From contig JAFSHJ010000079.1 of assembly GCA_017440425.1 (NCBI GenBank), positions 1 to 9,757 of the forward strand: a stretch of 9,757 nt of DNA, in the 5' to 3' direction. This document shows positions 7,120-9,757 of the stretch, one piece after another. Origin of the DNA: Oscillospiraceae bacterium. GTDB taxonomy: Bacteria; Bacillota; Clostridia; Oscillospirales; Ruminococcaceae. Below the pieces are notes generated by a model. The model saw only the letters and a list, made by a program, of their open reading frames with translations, was not told the origin of the DNA and made no database searches. The position numbers and the translations under genes are program-made. Within the stretch, counting starts at the first letter, position 1. Each line of letters opens with the position of its first letter.

Positions 7120-7269
7120 TCATATTTTGCGCTGAACAACAGCCTTGGGTGATTCCGTGTTTCCCTTTTTGCTTTTTGACGCTACGCAGGCAGGGAAGAT
7201 GCAGAAATCGCGCCCGCATTCGCTGTGTTTGTTCCAGATACATGATGAGCAGTCAGATACGCGCTGCAT
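7120..7269 (-). CDS. small Cys-rich protein, first gene of the late operon
   Basis: A 49-residue protein with five cysteines spaced C7-x2-C10-x7-C18-x4-C23-x4-C28 (sequence begins MQRVSDCSSCIWNKHSECG), followed by a basic tail. The CxxC-W-...-C-...-C layout suggests a small zinc-binding fold. Similar short Cys-rich proteins occur near terminase genes in Clostridia prophages, but I do not know their function. The frame extends upstream to about 7488; I chose the ATG at 7269 because AAAGGA precedes it and the predicted transcription start (about 7342) excludes the longest forms. It ends 24 nt before terminase small. It could bind DNA or RNA or assist packaging; no catalytic motif is visible. 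Confidence 0.6.
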   Translation of the reverse strand: MQRVSDCSSCIWNKHSECGRDFCIFPACVASKSKKGNTESPKAVVQRKI

Positions 7270-7295
7270 AGTATCACATCCTTTAAAATAATAAT

Positions 7296-7324
7296 GGCAC
7301 AGCGCCCGTAAGAGCATCTGTGCC
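7296..7324 (-). terminator. leader hairpin, possible attenuator of the late operon
   Basis: In the late transcript's leader, GGCACAG (minus strand from 7324) pairs perfectly with CTGTGCC (ending at 7296). An inner GCTC/GGGC stem (one G-U pair) closes a TTAC tetraloop. On the minus strand it is followed by ATTATTATTTT, a broken U-tract, then by the Shine-Dalgarno of the Cys-rich gene. It could be a weak terminator, an antitermination target or a stabilising 5' hairpin. The stem is certain; the role is a guess. Confidence 0.4.
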
Positions 7325-7348
7325 GCAGAGCCTTGTTCAATTGTCTGC

Positions 7349-7377
7349 ATTATAATAATATCACTCATAAACGGCGA
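7349..7377 (-). promoter_or_regulatory. late-operon promoter, consensus -10 with no consensus -35
   Basis: On the minus strand there is a perfect TATAAT (7354 down to 7349). Seventeen bases upstream the -35 position reads TCGCCG, unlike TTGACA and lying within the last TGTCGCC repeat. This is what an activator-dependent late promoter looks like. Predicted start is near 7342, giving a leader of about 70 nt before the Cys-rich gene. No other good minus-strand promoter was found upstream of the operon. Confidence 0.6.
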
Positions 7378-7421
7378 CAAACAAGAGCCCACGGCGACAC
7401 CCGGCGACATCCTGCGACATC
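7372..7421 (-). repeat. five-unit 10-bp tandem repeat array, probable activator binding site
   Basis: Read on the minus strand the stretch divides exactly into five 10-mers: GATGTCGCAG, GATGTCGCCG, GGTGTCGCCG, TGGGCTCTTG and TTTGTCGCCG. Four share TGTCGC at the same phase; the fourth unit is degenerate. One repeat per helical turn puts the sites on one face of the DNA, and the last copy covers the -35 of the late promoter. Cooperative binding by the divergently encoded HTH protein is the natural inference, but nothing here proves which protein binds. Confidence 0.7.
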
Positions 7422-7455
7422 TTTTTTGGGGAAACAAAAAATTCAAAACAAAAAA

Positions 7456-7467
7456 GAACAAATGTTT
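7456..7467. promoter_or_regulatory. LexA-like box 1
   Basis: GAACAAATGTTT matches the Firmicutes SOS-box core GAAC-RNRY-GTTC at 11 of 12 positions (last base differs). It lies 22 bp upstream of the -35 of the regulator promoter and 27 bp from the second box, centre to centre. Confidence 0.45.
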
Positions 7468-7477
7468 CTTTTTGCTA

Positions 7478-7506
7478 TTTACAAACATATGTTCTTGTGG
7501 TATTAT
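7478..7506 (+). promoter_or_regulatory. sigma-A promoter for the phage regulator
   Basis: TTTACA (7478-7483), a 17-bp spacer and TATTAT (7501-7506); a TATAAT overlaps three bases further on. Predicted start is near 7513, so the regulator would have a leader of about 160 nt. A LexA-like palindrome fills the spacer, which would block polymerase when bound. Confidence 0.6.
7483..7494. promoter_or_regulatory. LexA-like box 2 inside the promoter spacer
   Basis: AAACATATGTTC matches the SOS-box core GAAC-RNRY-GTTC at 11 of 12 positions and contains the perfect 10-bp palindrome AACATATGTT. It lies between the -35 and -10 of the rightward promoter, the classical position for repression. Confidence 0.6.
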
Positions 7507-7561
7507 AATAAATACAGGAATTTCACTGCAGACCGTAAATGCAGAATACTATTATATATAT

Positions 7562-7587
7562 AGGCGCGCAAGCGGGTGGCAGCGCCT
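7562..7587 (+). other. GC-rich hairpin in the regulator mRNA leader
   Basis: AGGCGC (7562-7567) and GCGCCT (7582-7587) can pair across a 14-nt loop, about 90 nt before the regulator start. No U-tract follows, so it is not an intrinsic terminator. It may affect leader stability or translation; the stem is short and could be incidental. Confidence 0.3.
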
Positions 7588-7675
7588 GATATGAGGAGAT
7601 GATAAACAATATAACCTGTATATATGGGAAGAGGAGTGCAAGAACACACACAGCGATCTGCACGGAGGAAAAAGA

Positions 7676-8158
7676 ATGTATGATAACAGAGGAATGGATT
7701 TGACGAATGAGAGTGCGAACATTAATGATAAGAAGAGAGAATTTCTTTCCATATACATCGAAAACAAACGTGAAGCAGAATATATGTCGGAGAGGATCCT
7801 TCGGCTTCGCTCGGAAGCAGAGCGGATGACGGCATCGCTTAAGGATGCGCCGGGCAGAAGCGGTTTTGCTCCGGGGCAGGATAGATTGCAGAATTGCATC
7901 ACCGAGATCATGGTGCAGGAACACCGCTATCTCAAACGGCTGGAGACAAACCTGAGGCTGCAGGGAATGCTGGAGGAGGCCATCGATTCGCTGCCAAGAC
8001 CCTTTCAGCGTCAGCTGCTGAGGATGAAGTTCATCGACGGCGCAGGCTGGGGAGAGATCAGCGACACAATGGGATATACCTCACGGCACCTGCAGAGAAT
8101 GCTGGAGCAGGTGATAGCAAGAATGAAGCTTCCGAGCGGTTGGGAGGAGCTGCTTTAA
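7676..8158 (+). CDS. phage transcriptional regulator with sigma-region-4-like HTH (ArpU/DUF1492-like)
   Basis: A 160-residue protein, probably the activator of late phage transcription. Residues 20-55 (EAEYMSERILRLRSEAERMTASL) match the N-terminal signature of the DUF1492-type phage regulators. Residues 101-152 form a sigma-70 region 4-like domain: EAIDSLPRPFQRQLLRMKFIDG, then WGEISDTMGYTSRHLQRMLEQV with the HTH at about 123-145. Region 2 is absent, so it is not a complete sigma factor; such proteins either pair with polymerase or bind DNA as activators. The ATG follows GGAGG with a 7-nt spacer. In prophages this gene usually lies just upstream of the terminase on the same strand. Here it is divergent from the late operon, facing the repeat array across about 400 bp, under a promoter with LexA-like boxes. 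No terminator follows it. Confidence 0.75.
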   Translation: MYDNRGMDLTNESANINDKKREFLSIYIENKREAEYMSERILRLRSEAERMTASLKDAPGRSGFAPGQDRLQNCITEIMVQEHRYLKRLETNLRLQGMLEEAIDSLPRPFQRQLLRMKFIDGAGWGEISDTMGYTSRHLQRMLEQVIARMKLPSGWEELL

Positions 8159-8196
8159 ATGCAGCCAACCAATATAAAAAAACGACCGCTGCCGTA

Positions 8197-8225
8197 TTGA
8201 AAACATTTTTAAGCAATGCTATAAT
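8197..8225 (+). promoter_or_regulatory. ribokinase promoter
   Basis: TTGAAA (8197-8202), a spacer of exactly 17 bp, then a perfect TATAAT (8220-8225). The predicted start near 8232 gives a 20-nt leader before the ribokinase ATG. It shows that the ribokinase is transcribed independently of the phage genes and places the element's edge somewhere between 8159 and 8197. Confidence 0.75.
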
Positions 8226-8251
8226 AAAAAAAACAAAACAAGAGGTGCATT

Positions 8252-9187
8252 ATGAAAAAGATAGTTGTAGTAGGCAGCCTTAATTCAGATATAACGGTAT
8301 ACGCATCCCATTTTCCCGCACCGGGCGAGACAATGATAGGGGATAAGACCTGCTTCGGTTACGGAGGCAAGGGCAGCAATCAGGCAATAGCGGCTCACCG
8401 CTGCGGAGGAGATGTCAGGCTCATCTCCCGTGTGGGCAGCGATATGCTGGGCAAAGACCTGCTGGATTATTATAAGAAGGAAGGCATCTCCACAGAATAT
8501 ATAGGAATCAGCGAAACTGCCGCCACCGGCTGCGCAATAATAGAGGTCAGCGCAGAGACCGGCAACAACACCATAATCGTGGCAAAGGGCGCAAACGAAG
8601 AGCTCTCCGCCGCCGATGTCCGTGCCGCCGAGAAGGAGTTTGAGGATTGCGATATCTTCCTCACCCAGCTGGAGACAAGCATGGAATCCATTATGGAGGG
8701 CAAACGTCTTGCACAGAAATACGGCAAACCCATCGTGTTCAACCCCGCACCCTATGCAGAGCTTCCCGTCGAAATGTTTGAAGGCATCGATTTCATCACC
8801 CCCAACGAGACAGAGTGCGAATATTATACCGGTATCCCCGTCAACAGTCCGGAAGACGCAAGCCGCGCTGCGGATAAGCTGATGGAGATGGGTGTCAAAA
8901 ATGTCATCATAACCCTGGGCAAGAGGGGAGCCTACTTCAAAGGCGAGCTGGGCGAGTGGCTGGTGCCCACCACCGACCTCAAACCCATAGATACCACCGG
9001 CGCGGGAGATTCCTTCAACGGCGCATTCTGCGTGGCGTATGCGGAAGGTATGGATATCGAGACCGCCATCAAATTTGCCAACAGCGTCTCCTCCATATCC
9101 GTCACCCGTCAGGGCGCAGCAACCTCCATCCCCACACGCAAAGAGAGCGAAGAACTGCTCAAAAGCTATTACGGTATCGAAATATGA
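8252..9187 (+). CDS. rbsK: ribokinase (PfkB-family sugar kinase)
   Basis: A 311-residue cytoplasmic kinase that phosphorylates D-ribose to ribose-5-phosphate with ATP, feeding the pentose phosphate pathway and nucleotide synthesis. It is full length for the family. Visible motifs: VVVGSLNSDITVYASHFPAPGET (5-27), with the ribokinase-type N-terminal substrate region; GYGGKGSNQA (36-45), PfkB signature 1; VFNPAPY (162-168); ITPNETE (182-188); and DTTGAGDSFNGAF (247-259), PfkB signature 2 with the catalytic base D253 and the anion hole GAGD. The C-terminal SVTRQGAATSIPT (283-295) is typical of RbsK. AGAGGTG precedes the ATG. It stands alone, without rbs transporter or deoxyribose genes, between its own promoter and a terminator. 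It looks like a host gene next to the phage element. A related pentose or nucleoside kinase cannot be excluded. Confidence 0.92.
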   Translation: MKKIVVVGSLNSDITVYASHFPAPGETMIGDKTCFGYGGKGSNQAIAAHRCGGDVRLISRVGSDMLGKDLLDYYKKEGISTEYIGISETAATGCAIIEVSAETGNNTIIVAKGANEELSAADVRAAEKEFEDCDIFLTQLETSMESIMEGKRLAQKYGKPIVFNPAPYAELPVEMFEGIDFITPNETECEYYTGIPVNSPEDASRAADKLMEMGVKNVIITLGKRGAYFKGELGEWLVPTTDLKPIDTTGAGDSFNGAFCVAYAEGMDIETAIKFANSVSSISVTRQGAATSIPTRKESEELLKSYYGIEI

Positions 9188-9323
9188 CCAAAAAGGTTAA
9201 ATACTGAACGGTTATAAGACACAATACCGAATATACACGCCAAATTTTGGTGTTTAAATGCATTGAAAATACTTTAACAAAGGGGTATAATTATATCTAG
9301 ATAATACCTTATCCCCTTTGGTT

Positions 9324-9365
9324 GGCTCGCCAAACGTTCCGTTTCGTTGGCGAGTCGATTTTTTT
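9324..9365 (+). terminator. intrinsic terminator after ribokinase
   Basis: GGCTCGCCAA (9324-9333), one bulged A and CG pair with CG-TTGGCGAGTC across a TTCCGTTT loop (one G-U pair). The stem is followed by GA and seven T (9359-9365). This is a strong rho-independent terminator on the plus strand, about 140 nt after the ribokinase stop. Confidence 0.85.
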
Positions 9366-9386
9366 GCGCAAAAAAGGCGGCCGGGA

Positions 9387-9418
9387 GGCATTTTTTCAAT
9401 AAAATCAAAAAAAATGCC
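9387..9418. repeat. A/T-rich inverted repeat
   Basis: GGCATTTTTT (9387-9396) pairs perfectly with AAAAAATGCC (9409-9418) across a 12-nt loop. Flanking GCGC-A-run and TTTTCGC sequences can extend the pairing imperfectly. On the minus strand the T-runs lie inside the stem rather than after it, so a terminator is not clear. It may be a leftover bidirectional terminator. Confidence 0.45.
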
Positions 9419-9436
9419 GTTTTCGCAAAAAAATGC

Positions 9437-9465
9437 TTGACTCCGCAGATGTAATGTGATATCAT
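9437..9465 (+). promoter_or_regulatory. orphan sigma-A promoter
   Basis: TTGACT (9437-9442), 17-bp spacer, TATCAT (9460-9465). The predicted start is near 9472. No open reading frame with a ribosome binding site follows before the next promoter at 9613, so it may make a small RNA or be an upstream promoter of the operon to the right. Confidence 0.55.
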
Positions 9466-9612
9466 AGTTCGGTAATCGGTTATACAAAGGCGCTGTTTTA
9501 CCTATATAATAAGGTCTAACTATGCAATTTTAACAAAAAAACGCAGAATAATTCTGTTATTTGGCTAAAACGGAGAATTTTCAAAAATACTTCGGAAAAG
9601 TCGTAAAAAAAC

Positions 9613-9641
9613 TTGCAAAAGAGGACTATATATAGTAAAAT
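9613..9641 (+). promoter_or_regulatory. sigma-A promoter of the right-edge operon
   Basis: TTGCAA (9613-9618), 17-bp spacer, TAAAAT (9636-9641). The predicted start, near 9648, coincides with the beginning of GC-richer structured sequence, unlike the A/T-rich DNA before it. Confidence 0.6.
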
Positions 9642-9647
9642 AGTACT

Positions 9648-9757
9648 TGCGTGACTGCACGATATGCGTTGAAGCGGGAGGTTGCTGCCGGTATGGCAGG
9701 TAATTTCCGCTGAGTATGTCCGATTTAAAACCGGGCGACAAGAATACCGACACGTGG
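9648..9757 (+). ncRNA. structured 5' leader, partial; candidate ribosomal-protein operon leader
   Basis: From the predicted start the RNA shows two stems. The first is GCGGGA (9674-9679) with TTCCGC (9705-9710; one G-U pair), containing CTGCC (9685-9689) paired with GGCAG (9695-9699). The second is GTCCG (9718-9722) paired with CGGGC (9732-9736; one G-U pair). The sequence, with CGGGAGGTTGC and TACCGACACGTGG, resembles what I recall of leaders before rpsJ (S10 operon) in Clostridia. That is memory, not a search, and no coding start is reached. The structure is well supported; the identity is not. Confidence 0.45.

Larger units (their letters stand above)
7270..7675. other. divergent control region between late operon and regulator
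   Basis: About 400 bp with no convincing gene. Leftward it holds the late promoter with its 10-bp repeat array and a leader hairpin. Rightward it holds a sigma-A promoter with LexA-like boxes, and a leader of about 160 nt before the regulator gene, containing one GC-rich hairpin. Two features described separately meet at about 7421-7456, an A/T-rich stretch between the two sets of sites. Confidence 0.7.
9188..9757. other. AT-rich intergenic region downstream of ribokinase
   Basis: No convincing coding region. It contains the ribokinase terminator, an A/T-rich hairpin, an isolated promoter near 9437-9465 with no gene after it, a 13-bp palindrome CAGAATAATTCTG (9544-9556), and a second promoter near 9613-9641 that starts a structured RNA running off the window. 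The short minus-strand frames here have no ribosome binding site or family resemblance. Confidence 0.65.

Noticed and set aside
7372..7421. CRISPR or iteron reading of the TGTCGC repeats
   Set aside because: Units are 10 bp with no unique spacers, and no replication or Cas gene is present; position over a -35 fits an activator site better.
7120..7488. 122-codon form of the Cys-rich gene starting upstream of the late promoter
   Set aside because: It would read through the late promoter and its repeat array; the internal ATG at 7269 has the ribosome binding site and fits the predicted transcript.
7599..7703. 34-codon frame overlapping the start of the phage regulator
   Set aside because: AGGAG touches its ATG with no spacer and there is no recognisable family; kept only as leader sequence.
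9254..9487. Minus-strand frames across the ribokinase terminator
   Set aside because: They run through a clear terminator stem and A/T-rich inverted repeat, with no start signal.

Overview
This window looks like the right-hand edge of a prophage or phage-like element in a Gram-positive, Clostridia-type genome (Oscillospirales/Ruminococcaceae-like). The pointers are strong AGGAGG ribosome binding sites, sigma-A promoters with 17-bp spacers, LexA boxes of the Firmicutes type, and the protein families present. The organism call is an inference; no marker gene is complete here.

Region 1 (about 21-7420, minus strand) is a compact late operon of virion genes. In transcription order it encodes a small Cys-rich protein, terminase small subunit, terminase large subunit, SPP1-type portal, GP20-type scaffold, HK97-type major capsid protein with an added C-terminal Ig-like domain, a head-tail connector, a head-closure protein, a tail-terminator-like protein and a Dit-like distal tail protein. 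The operon runs off the left edge. Genes are separated by short gaps or overlap, and nearly all have a clear Shine-Dalgarno. Together they would make a procapsid, package DNA and close the head. No tail tube, tail chaperone or tape-measure gene lies between the terminator-like gene and the Dit-like gene.

Region 2 (7270-7675) is a divergent control region. Leftward, a TATAAT -10 has no consensus -35; instead a 50-bp array of 10-bp direct repeats (core TGTCGC, 4 of 5 units intact) runs up to and over the -35 position, as expected for an activator-dependent late promoter. Rightward, a good sigma-A promoter carries two LexA-like boxes, one between its -35 and -10. It would drive a 160-residue protein with a sigma-region-4-like HTH (7676-8158), the obvious candidate to act on the repeats. 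The implied circuit is DNA damage, then LexA release, then regulator, then late operon.

Region 3 (8159-9757) appears to be host DNA: a ribokinase gene with its own promoter and a strong terminator, then about 390 bp of AT-rich non-coding DNA with two more promoters. The last one starts a structured RNA cut by the window end, possibly a ribosomal-protein operon leader.

The two most unusual signals are the helically phased repeat array at the late promoter and a long nested palindrome (3751-3869) inside the scaffold gene. The palindrome folds as a cloverleaf-like four-way structure, is translated in frame, and looks like an inserted mobile palindromic element.
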